Positions 32,547 to 44,500 of a DNA stretch of 64,000 nt are shown one piece after another. The notes under the pieces were generated by a model that was not told the origin of the DNA, ran no database searches, and saw only the letters and a program-made list of their open reading frames with translations. Source of the stretch: Anisodus tanguticus (Eukaryota > Streptophyta > Magnoliopsida > Solanales > Solanaceae); contig CM067555.1 in NCBI GenBank assembly GCA_034509755.1, forward strand, positions 47,264,255 through 47,328,254. The letters are read 5' to 3'. Every line of letters begins with the position of its first letter. The first letter of the stretch is position 1. The position numbers and the translations under genes were made by a program.

Positions 32547-35500
32547 ATGGGAGATATGTGGTTATGGCTACTCTTCTTCTTCATAGTTATAGCTATACTT
32601 GTTATGGTTATTTTTCAGGTCAATTTCCCCCAAAATTAAAATTTTTATATATTTTTTTTTCTTCATTATAATACTTGGTTTTTGCTGTTTGATAGCAATA
32701 ATTGTTGGAAATAATAATTCAAAGTTGCAGGAAACCAAAATTAATTAGGATTTGGTATTTAATTTCATGTCTAGTTAGGATTTATAATTAGAATTAATAT
32801 AGGAATATGTTTTCATGTTTTGAGTTGTAGATTTCATACTGTTATAAATAGGGGTGCTGGTGTTTATTTTCATAAGAAGAGAGAGCAAGAGAAATAGAGT
32901 GGAGATTGTAGAGAGCATTAAGAGATTCATATAATTCATCAATAAAATATTCTCCTTCAAATTGGTATCAAAGCTTCTACGATCCTGGTAGAGAATCAAA
33001 GAGCTTCTGCTGTTGGCGGGCGGCACTAGCCAATATGTGTCGCCCATATGGCCAAAGATACTGGTGGCAAATGACAGGCCAATAATATATGCATGAAAAA
33101 TAATCATGCTGAGAAGGACTGGCAAAAATATCATGTCTAAAGAGGTGCAATCAAATATAGCATTAGAGTAAGGAACGATCTTCTCTGAAAGTTATAGAAG
33201 TGGGATAAAACAATTGAATGTTGGAGAGAAGTGCCCCAACTATTGGAAGTTGGAGAGAAGTGCTCCAAAAAAATAATGGGTGTTAGAGAGAAGTGCTCTA
33301 ACTATTGAAAGTTGGAGAGAAGTGCTCCAACACAACCAAGAAAAAATATAATTAGTGTTAGAGAGAAGTGCTCCCACACAATCAAGAAAAAAATAATGAG
33401 AGTTGGAGTGAAGTGCTCCAACAATTAAAGGTTGAAGAGAAAGTGCTTCAACAATTGAAGGTTGATGAAAAAGTGCATTAACAAATTGGAATGTTGGAGA
33501 GAAAGTGCTCCAGTGATTGAAGGTTGAAGAGAAAGTGCTTCAACAGTTGATGGATTGGAAACAAATGCTAATGTTTCAACAATTGATGGATTGGAACCAA
33601 ATGCTTCAACAATTGGAAGATGTGACAAGCGCGTAAAAAAAAATTAGATATACAACTTTGAATTACGGAAGAATGTTGGAAATAATAATTCAAAATTGTA
33701 GGAAACTAAAATTAATTAGGATTTGACATTTTAATTCATGTCTAGTTAGGATTTATAGTTAGAATTAATATAAGAATATGTTTTCCTGTTTTGAGTTAAA
33801 GTAGGTTTCATACTATTATAAATAGGGGTGCTGCTGGTTATTTTCATAACAAGAGAGAGCAAGAGAAATAGAGTGGAGATTGTAGAGAGTATTAAGATAT
33901 TCATAGAATTCATCAATAAAATATTCTCCTTCAATAATATTTTCCTTGGATATTTATGGTTAGCTTACTCCTATGAATTACTAGTATTGTACTCCCTCCG
34001 TCCCAATTTATGTGGCACATTTCCCTTTTAGTCCGTCCCAAAATGAATGTTTTTCTTATTTGGCAACTATTTAATAACATATCTCTATTTTACCTTTGTT
34101 GGTCCATCTAATTTTAAAGATGTACTTATTTGTGAAGAAGTACACTGGGTATGTTGTTGTACTTATTTGTGACGAAAAATCAACAAAATAAGTACTCCCT
34201 CCGTCCCAATTTATGTAACAATTTTTCTTATCGAGAATAAATTTGACTAAACGCGAAGCTAAAATTGGATTAGATCAACTCAATATCTTAAAATTAAAAT
34301 TTAGATATCAGAAACTATACGAAAAGTACTATAAGTTGCAGTACTTCTCATGTGATGAAAAAATATTTTTTAAAATGACTATTATTGTAATATTCGTAGA
34401 TTACTTCTATGAATTACTAGTATTGTAATAGTTGACATGTTTTTCCAATTTACTAAAGAATGACTATTAATAAAAGTTAAATTGAGGTGCAAAACCAATA
34501 GGTGATTTCTTCTCATTCTTCAGACCCCACCGTGTGGAATTACACTGGGTATGTTGTGGTTGTGGTTGTCCAAGCCTTGGTGGATAGAGTTACTCGGTAC
34601 CTATACTGGTCGGAGGTAGCAGGTACCCTGTAGAGTCAGTCGAGGTGCATGCAAGCTGGCTTGAGTACCACCGGTTATAAAAAAAAAGTTAAATTGAGGT
34701 GCGCGCAAGTCAGTTTGGACACTGAAGGCGTTATCTCATTAGTTGGGGATTGAGGCTTTGTTGTTATTTATACACTTGTATTAGTGTTTGCCAAGGAATT
34801 GTTTTATTCTGGTTAGAGACTTACTTAGTCCTTTGTAGTGATAAAGGTGAATTTTTTTAGATAGCAGCTAGTTTTAAAGAATATCTCATTTGCCTTAAGA
34901 AAGAGATTATTTAATACTGGAATATAATGGAATCTAATGACTCTGAATAGCAAACTGATTTAGAAGATTCATGTAGCTGATCGCAACTATTTTGGGGTTG
35001 TGGCCTTGTTGATTGGTTGAATTAGCTCCTGAGCGGATGATTCAACGGTATGAAGGTTTTATGAGTATCTTGCAGCGAACAGAGCCAGGATTTTTACTCG
35101 GGGGTTCAAAAATATAAAGAAGTAAACACATGAAGAAGTCAAGGGGATTCAACATCTACTATATCTATATAAAAAATAATTTTAACCTTGAATATATACA
35201 ATGTAATTTTTCGCTGAAGGGACCCCCCTAGCCCCTTACTGGCTCTGCCCCCGGCATCTTGTTGCAATGGTCCATAGAACTTATTAGTCTTGGAATTATG
35301 GTTATTCTTAAGTTGGCTGCTATAGTTTGTAGAAGAGTCTGGTCATCTTCAACTATTCGTGGCACAAGTACTGTATGATTGTGCCTAAGTTTTTCTAGGG
35401 GCTATATGCATAAATTTATGTCATCTCTTTGAGAGCTTCATCAGTAACATGTAAGAATAATCCAGATTCCAGTGTCTAATTATAAGCAAAAGAGATCTGC

Positions 35501-38500
35501 ATCTCTGTATTTGACTATTTTCGCGTTCCAGCTTGAACTCTTAGGGGTCGTTTTGGTTGCTGGTTAGAGTTATGCAGGAGGTATTAGTTATGCATGATTT
35601 ATCTATTCCATCTTTTACTCTACATAAAATAATAAATACATTCCCTCATAACTTATACGTGTATTAGTTATGTGGGATTGTAAACTTGTAACCAAACACC
35701 GTACTTAATGTGTTGTACATAGCAACTAAAATGCTACCAAACGTGGTACTTATTTTATACATGATCATCAGATGCTCTGAATCATGTAATTGTTTGGAAG
35801 TCTATTCGACTATAACTTAACCAAAACTACTGTGAAGTCGAGGTTTTTCTGTTTATTTTTCTTTAATGAAGATGTTTTTCTGTTTATAAAAAGTCTGACA
35901 ATTTGAAATTAATTGCAGCTCATCTGCTTAGCTGATCTAGAGTTCGACTATATCAACCCTTATGATACCGCATCTCGTATAAACAACATTGTTTTACCCG
36001 AGTTCATTACGCAAGGAGTTCTGTGCTTCCTCTACCTAATTACAGGGCATTGGGTTTTGTCGCTTTACTGTGTTCCATATCTATACTACAATGTCAGATT
36101 GTAAGTTCTCTTTTCCTTTACAATACTGAAGTAAAGTTTTGGTCAATTTTAAGTATGCTTGTCCATGAAAGAAATTTGAAGCTTTATGTTACTCTGTCCC
36201 AATTTATACACTTTTCAAGTTTGAGATTCGAACCTTATAAACTTTGTCCAACATTTTTAATTTTTTTAATCATATTGACATGAGAAGAAGTGTAACTCAT
36301 AGTTTTTTTGTATAGTTTTTTAATATTTAAATTTAAATTTTAAATATGGAGTTGATCAAATCCAATTTAGCTTCAAAGATTAGTCAATTTGACCTTGAGA
36401 AGCAAAAAGCGCCACATGGATTGGGAGGGAGGGAGTAAAATATGCTGATATGACAAGGTTCAGTATGTACAAATTACCATGCCGGTCTCTTTACTTTGAT
36501 AAGTAAATTACCATGTTGGTCTTAAAATTTCTTTTAGGCTTCAAATATGTTAGAGACGGATTAGGTCATGATCCTCCATTTATGTACATTCTTTATTACT
36601 GGATGCAGTATTACTCTCTCCGTTTCATTTTGTGGCACTATTTCCTTAGTAGTCCATTCCAAAAAGAATGACACCTTCTATATTTGGAATACTTTAACTT
36701 TGAACTTCTATAGGCACAAAAATGGCACGTTTAAAGCCGTATGTTCCATATCTTTTTCATTCTTCCTTAAACTCCATGTCAGTCAAACTACACCACATAA
36801 GTTAAGACGGTGGGAGTACTTCTTATCATTATTTTGTATATAATGCTATATGTAAACTAAACACTCTATGTTTCCTTTCCTTATTGTTTATGGTTTCCGT
36901 GTATCTTCATTTGTCAATTATTCCTTGGAACGGAAGCCAGATCAAGATGTTTCTTTGCCAGTTTTGCTTACGCAAAAAATTCTTTTAGTCTTTGTTAGGA
37001 CTTGGTATTAAATTTTGCGTCCAATGGACTCTTCTGGTTCTTCTCCCATCTGCAGTCTACTTGTCTTGTGGTGTCTCTAGATGTGTACTGTAGTTCTTTC
37101 AGATAAAGATGTTTAGTCCGTGCATCGATTTTAGCAAATCTGGGTCATAATGCATCGAGCTTGTCCTATCTCAAGTTCAATCAGGATTGCATGCACCAGG
37201 GAAGCCTCAAATGTAGCATATATTTTCCGTTATAGGTTTCAATTACTCAACCTACCTACTACATGAAAGTTTTGACTAATGCAGGGATGACTCTTGAACT
37301 CCGATAGTCTAAGTTCTTTTGATATACTACTCCCTCCGTCCCAATCCATGTGCCACTTTTTCCTTTTTAGTTAGTCCCAAAAAGAATGACATCTTTCTAT
37401 ATTTAGTTCCTTTTTAGTTTATACGGAACATATGCTTCCAGTTTTCTTGCTGATAGATTGCTTGGTTTAATTCTATAATGACGGAAAGGGATAAGGATAT
37501 GTAAGTGTTGGAGATTGTTTAATATATCTGCAATCAATTCGTATATTAAAACCAAAGATGTGTATCTGTCAAGTTCTAGACCAAGCTACTATCCATTAGT
37601 TAAATAAATTTAGACTAGAATTGAGGTTAAAGACTACTCCAGTTTGGCTTGAACTGTGCAAAAATAGATTTGATGTATGGTTCAAGTATATTCAAGCTGC
37701 TTGAATCACTTGAATAGTGGACCTCGAAGACGGATATGGTTTTGATATGGGAAGAGAGGAAACAATGTTGGAAATTTGCCTTTGGCGGGAGTTGCGACCG
37801 ACCAACTTTAACGGCTTAAACACTAGTGTAACGTATGTTGGAGAATCCGGTTCTTCACACATGCATGATCTACTAAGTACGTAGATAACCGTAGGGCCAA
37901 GAATCGTCAAATTTCATTGAGAAATGAAAGAGATATTGGTTCACGAAGTAAGGTGTTTGAAGCATGGAAAGTGTGGTATTGTGTGTAATTCTCCCACATC
38001 GGTAGAGGAAGAAAGAATTGTTGTGTATATAAGACTCGAAATTGGTTTGGGGTTTGGGACCCCAAGGGGTATCCCATGTGTTTAAAGGAGGGAGGACCTA
38101 GATGTGCTTCGGTTCAAGTAAAGACCACACGCGCGCGCGCCGCCGCCCGCCGTCCGGTTCCGGTTCCGGGCTCACGGGGCGTGGGTCGTGGGCGTGGGGT
38201 ATGGGGGCTGTGTTGGTGGGTATTATCTTCTTGGGCCGAAAAACTTTGCCGGAAGTACGGTTTGGACCGAGAATTCTTTCGGATGTACGGTTTGGTCCCC
38301 GAAGTTTCAAGATGTACGGTTTGGTCCCCGAAGTTTTTCGAAAAGTTGGAATTTCGACAGTCAAAGCGAAAACGTCCAAGCTCTCAATTCAGCCATTTAT
38401 TTTGGCTGAATTACTCCTCTATAATGGCCAAAACAGTTGGTCTTTCACCATTTATGTTGGTGACTTTACTACCTCCATAATGGCCATTATTTGGCTATTA

Positions 38501-41500
38501 TGGAGGCAGTTTTCAGGCAGTTTTTCAGCCCCTCCTTCACCTATATAAACACCCCCTTACACCATTGTTGAGCACACTTGATATGCACGAAAATACACAA
38601 CCGAAAAAAATCTTCTTCCTACAACTTCCAAGCATCATTTCGTTACTCAATATTCTTCACGGTAGCTCTTGAGTTTCCTTTGCTCAAGGGTTCCATTCTT
38701 TGTTTTATCTTGGGAGACAAATTGTCCGGGACGTATAAAGGATACATACGGGGCAATATTGTCTTAAGGACGAGTGCTACACTCGACTCGGCATAAACCG
38801 ATTTCCATTTTTCGGTCTTGAACAAAATCGTAATTTCGGTTTTGTTGTTATATTGTAATTTTCAGATTTCTAGTTGAATTATTGAAATCTTTATTTATCC
38901 TTTCGAATACTTGTAATAGTTAAATACTTCCCGTCTTGCTTTATAAAGTACCATAGAGCAAAATCAACTACAACTTAAGACAATATTTGTATTGTATTAC
39001 TATTAGTATTCGAAAGATGTCGGTCAAAAATTGTGTGACCAAATCGGATATGGAAATGGTTTTACGGTAGAAGAGAGTGATGATGATGAACGTGTTCATG
39101 GTGTCACCGCCACCAAGGCGGGTGGAAACAAACGCTCTCGAGAGCACGAGGATGTCAACGGGACAAGAGGAGAAGGCGAAGATGTTATTCTATCTTGTAG
39201 CGAAGGCCTATATCTCTGTCCCCGGACAAAGGATCCGAATAATGGTGAGAAGGAAATGGACACTCGGTCGATGAAGTGATCCGAAGTGAGCGAGAATCCG
39301 AAATTGGGATAAGTATTTTTCTCACTTGTCAAGAATAAGGATTAAATGATAAGTAGTTTTTCTTACTTGTCAAGAATAAAGATTAAATTATGTCGATTAA
39401 AAATGGATTAAAGTAAGGAGGAATATGAAAATAATTTATATTCCTTATGCTTTAACAAATCGAAGTTTAATCTCATCTTCTTTTCCGTTTAAAGATTGGA
39501 TTTTGTAAACGACTTAAGAAGATCCGTTCTTTTAAGTGTAATTACTAAAGTGTGTAAAGTATGGTCGCACATACTATGGAGAAAGATCCACTAATCGTGC
39601 GAAAACTTTTACCACTCTTAAGTAAGCGCCAAGAATTATCTGGGCACCAATCATAACGGAAGAAGACTAAAAGCTAAAGACGTTGAGCTTTGTCATACTA
39701 TTTGACGAGAAGATCCTTCATAGGATGATATTGGACACTCGGTCACATAAAGCCTCCGGGCGGCGGAGTGGGCCAAAATTCCTTTGATAGGATGATATTG
39801 GACACTCGGTCATACAAAGCCTCCGGGCGGCGGGTGGGCCAAAATTCCTTTGATATGATGATATTGGACACTCGGTCATATAAAGCCTCCCGGCGGCGGG
39901 TGGTGCCGAATTCATTTCATAGGAAAAGTAATGGACACCTAGTAAGGTGGGCCGAGTTTCCGGTGTCTTAATGATGCGAAGGCCTAAAGAAAAGGCGAAA
40001 AGAAATTGGACACTCGATCCGCAAAGCAATCGGAGTAGGCCGAATATCTGGTTCACATATGATCCTAGGTTACGCCTAACCACGGGTAAGAGGTTGTTCA
40101 TGTGAAGCAACACCACCTCTAAAGTAGAAGGGGTTGGAGAGGTTGTCCGCAATAGGACTTCATGGATTGGGATCACTCAAAGATCGGGTGATACATATTC
40201 CTAACTTGGTTTAAGGGACGCCTGTTGGTCAAGTTTGGTTTGAGATTAGTCCAACAGTGCCGTGATAACTAAGAATGGTACGGTATGTACGTAGCCAAAT
40301 GAATGATATATTTGTAATCCGTGCGTCTATGCCATCATAGATTAAGACACGTTAAATAGAAAGTCATTCAAAAGCTAACGATGTTGAGATTGTTGCCTTC
40401 TTCGACATAAACCCTCAAAATAAATGTGAGGTAGATGAAGAGGCAAAATCACCTTTCCAAATTCCGTCAAGGGAATAGCGAAAGAAGCACTTTGCTCTCT
40501 AGAACTTAGTCACACCTACTTGGGTGATTTGAAGTTTATACAAAATAGAGGGGGAGACAAGTACGTTGTGATCTTCATTGATGATGGTACAACGTATGGA
40601 ATCCTTTGTTTGTTAAAAAGCAAAGATGAAGTTGTTGAAGCGGATAAGCGCTACAAAGCGAAGTTGAATATCAACTAAGCCTACGGATTGAGAAATTCGT
40701 AGTGATAGAGGGGAGAATGTGAAGCATCGTTCATTAAACGACTGCTCATTACTCACCTCTGTCTAACGGTGTTAGCCAAGCGCAAACCCGTACGCCTAAA
40801 TTATGTAGGGCAAGGCGATCCTTACCGCTAATGCGATTCTCAACAGAACTCCGCATAAGGATAAGGATAACTCTCCGTGTGAGACATGGAAATGATCTCA
40901 CATACAAAAGTTGTGATGTGGGATGGCTTGGTAGAAGTTGGACTACCGAAACAGGTCAAGTTCGACCTAAGACTGTAGATTGCATATCCACCGGATCTCG
41001 CAAATAACGATAGTGTTGATCGCCTCTTGGCGTCAAAGAATCTTTGAATTCTTTGGAGATAACTTTCCTTGGAAAAGGAAAAAGGAGCAATTGCTCAAGG
41101 TTAACAAGAACCCGCGAGGGCTTTTGTCATCCGGAACTAGACGTTCCGTATCTTCATGACTCGAAAGTTGCTTTGTCTATCCGGAACTTAATATTCCGGA
41201 TCTGCGAGAACTCGGGGATTCTAGATGTTGAACCAAGACGGAGCAAAGAGGGGACAAAGACTTGTTCCGGTCCTTCTAGCTTGTATGGTTGAGAACGAAC
41301 CATGGACAATTAACAAATAATTGTTATCTCCAAAAGCATTTGCTTTGGAAAGAAGCTAAAGGGAGAAATAGATTCCATATATAGAACCATACATGTGTAA
41401 TAGTTAATCTTCCTCCGGAAAAGAACCTTTGGGTTGTAAAAAGTGCTCCCCTGTGAGTAGCTTCACATCCGGGGTCATTGTAATCTTACATGGCATGGGT

Positions 41501-44500
41501 GTTGAAACGACCTTCCCAACCGGAGAGTTGGAAGAAGAGGATCGAAATTGGTTTCTTTGAACTGTTGGGCTTCTTCCGAACTTTCATTTTGGTCCACGAA
41601 ATGTTTACATTTTAGTCTGAAAGTCTTAGATAAAACGAAACAATGAATCGACCTCGAAACATTGGCTGCGAAGTTAGAAAGCCAACGGTTGGAAAACCAA
41701 CGGTGCGAGAGTGAAAATCATATTGAAACAAAGTCTCGATATGAAAGATATGTGTATCACGAGATGACTTCTTAGGAATTGAATTTCTAAGACATCTAAC
41801 GGATCGGTCAATAGTTGATAGTCTCGTTGAAGCCACCAATGGATATGAATCATAGAACCGATTGGAATCATGGTGCACCCATAGACAAGGAGTGATATGC
41901 ACGGGTCACGTGTAGTTCAATGTATTGTACACACTACAACCGACACAGTATCGTCCTACAAACATATTAGTTGAACTAAGGTTCATGATGATCTTAATAC
42001 ATGATCAATAGAAGGCGTTAAGTCGGATATGACGATATACGAATTATTCGCTTATCTACGGATTATTGTATTACGGATGTCCAACGGTTACGGGAGAACA
42101 CGGTGATGCAAAGCGGACATCGGATCGAAGAACACCAAAGCCACAAGTAAATGTGTATGGTGGTTCTTGGAAAATCCTCTAAGCAAACTTGCATCGGCCG
42201 ATTCATGATGGAATCGGAGTTTATCGTTTTATACAAAGCATGAAATAAGTTGAGTAACTTCACGGATCCTTAGAGGACGTCCCTTATTGGGAGAAACCCG
42301 TGCCTTCGACGGTTATACACGTGGCTAGCCGGTCGGCTTTAGGAAGGACACGGATGACGGCGTCTGGACACATCTGTCAGGATCTGTCGGAGACATAAGA
42401 CCGTATGGCAATTGATCATCACGGGTGTCACTTCCTTGTTTACAAACTAAGGGACTACCCGGAGATCAAGTGTTCTCGCTTTGTCTAGGGAATGGGCTTA
42501 AAACCCAAAATCTACGGACCAATACGGTGGAAACCCAACCTTACGAACCGGAGATCCCGGTAATTTGGTTCAATGGGAAAACTAAGTTGTAAAGGTTCGG
42601 TTGATCGCTTCGGTGGAAGCATGAGCACTTCGGATAGTGATTTACGAAAAGAAACACCAAATCCAAAGCCGTTCCGCGATAGACGTTAAGTGCTATCTGC
42701 GGTATGGGTAAAGGTTAAGTTTTCAAAACTGTAATGATCCTCAACAGTTGAGGTTAGGTCTTTGGGAAACTTTTAATGGTTCCTAACACTTGTGAAGTGG
42801 GGTATAGCGGGATACCTTGTAGGAGACCACCTATTTAAGTGCGAGGACGGGCCGCCTCAAATTGAACGCACTTAAGAATCCAAGACGTTGTCCATGGCCA
42901 AAACGGACAAAACATTACGAAGAAGAGAGTAAGGGAATTTGTTGTGTTGGTACCGTTGTCTTGGCTTACACTAAACAACGACGGTTCAAGACATCACGTT
43001 CACCGCGCGGTAAGTAAGTCCGATGGTATTCAACTATGGAAGGCTCAAAGTTTGAGGCTACCTCTCCTTATGCAACATCGGTCCGCTGAAATATTGCTTT
43101 GAAATGAAAAGACACCATGTGAGTGCGCCAAAATCTCTTTCAAGAGGGGATTGTTGGAAATTTGCCTTTGGCGGGAGTTGCGACCGACCAACTTTAACGG
43201 CTTAAACACTAGTGTAACGTATGTTGGAGAATCCGGTTCTTCACACATGCATGATCTACTAAGTACGTAGATAACCGTAGGGCCAAGAATCGTCAAATTT
43301 CATTGAGAAATGAAAGAGATATTGGTTCACGAAGTAAGGTGTTTGAAGCATGGAAAGTGTGGTATTGTGTATAATTCTCCCACATCGGTAGAGGAAGAAA
43401 GAATTGTTGTGTATATAAGACTCGAAATTGGTTTGGGGTTTGGGACCCCAAGGGGTATCCCATGTGTTTAAAGGAGGGAGGACCTAGATGTGCTTCGGTT
43501 CAAGTAAAGACCACACGCGCGCCGCCGCCGCCCGCCCGTCCGGTCCGGTTCCGGTTCCGGGCTCACGGGCTGTGGGCTGTTATCTTCTTGGGCCAGAAAA
43601 CTTTGCCAGAAGTACAGTTTGGACCAGAATTCTTTCAGATGTACAGTTTGGTCCCTGAAGTTTCAAGATGTACAGTTTGGTCCCCGAAGTTTTTCAGAAA
43701 GTTGGAATCTCGACAGTCAAAGCAGAAACGTCCAAGCTCTCAATTCAGCCATTTATTTTGGCTGAATTACTCCTCCTATAATGGCCAAAACAGTTGGTCT
43801 TTCACCATTTATGTTGGTGACTTTACTACCTCCATAATGGCCATTATTTGGCTATTATGGAGGCAGTTTTCAGGCAGTTTTTCAGCCCCTCCTTCACCTA
43901 TATAAACACCCCCTTACACCATTGTTGAGCACACTTGATATGCACGAAAATACACAACCGAGAAAAAATCTTCTTCCTACAACTTCCAAGCATCATTTCG
44001 TTACTCAATATTCTTCACGGTAGCTCTTGAGTTTCCTTTGCTCAAGGGTTCCATTGCTTTGTTTTATCTTGGGAGACAAATTGTCCGGGACGTATAAAGG
44101 ATACATACGGGGCAATATTGTCTTAAGGACGAGTGCTACACTCGACTCGGCATAAACCGAGTTTCCATTTTTCGATCTTCAACAAAATCGTAATTTCAGT
44201 TTTGTTGTTATATTGTAATTTTCAGATTTCTAGTTGAATTATTGAAATCTTTATTTATCCTTTCGAATACTTGTAATAGTTAAATACTTCCCGTACTGCT
44301 TTATAAAGTACCATAGAGCAAAATCAACTACAAACAAATCCAAAAACACTAGGTGATTTCTTCCCATCTATCCAAGCTTTGGATGACAGAGTTACCCGTT
44401 ACCTGTGCTGGTGGGAGGTAGCAGGTAACTTGTGGAATTATTCGAGGTGCGTGCAAGCTGGCCTGGACACCGCAGTTATAAATAAAAACGCTCAAGACTG

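Larger units (their letters stand above)
37766..44332 (+). mobile_element. Copia-type LTR retrotransposon (6.6 kb) in cornichon intron 2
   Basis: 5' LTR 37766-38972 (1207 bp) and 3' LTR 43152-44332 (1181 bp), starting TGTTGGAAATTTGCC and ending AAATCAACTACA, with the perfect target duplication AACAA at 37761-37765 and 44333-44337. A purine tract AAGAGGGGA precedes the 3' LTR. TATA boxes TATATAAA lie at 38542 and 43899. The LTRs are nearly identical at their outer parts but differ in a cluster at 38165-38372 against 43560-43735 (a 30-bp length change and many CAG-to-CG differences). No typical tRNA-Met primer site follows the 5' LTR. It lies in the same orientation as the host gene. Confidence 0.92.

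Noticed and set aside
33220..33544. CRISPR-like repeat array
   Set aside because: Spacers are similar to each other, repeats are imperfect, the array lies inside an LTR element, and the genome is a plant.
33425..33628. 67-codon minus-strand frame across the stem-loop array
   Set aside because: Its repeating VEA/LQ pattern comes from the tandem stem-loops; no protein family or start context supports it.
38076..38548. Three overlapping frames of 73-148 codons in the 5' LTR, repeated in part at 43462-43905
   Set aside because: They lie in the LTR, overlap the promoter region, differ between LTR copies, and have no known protein motif.
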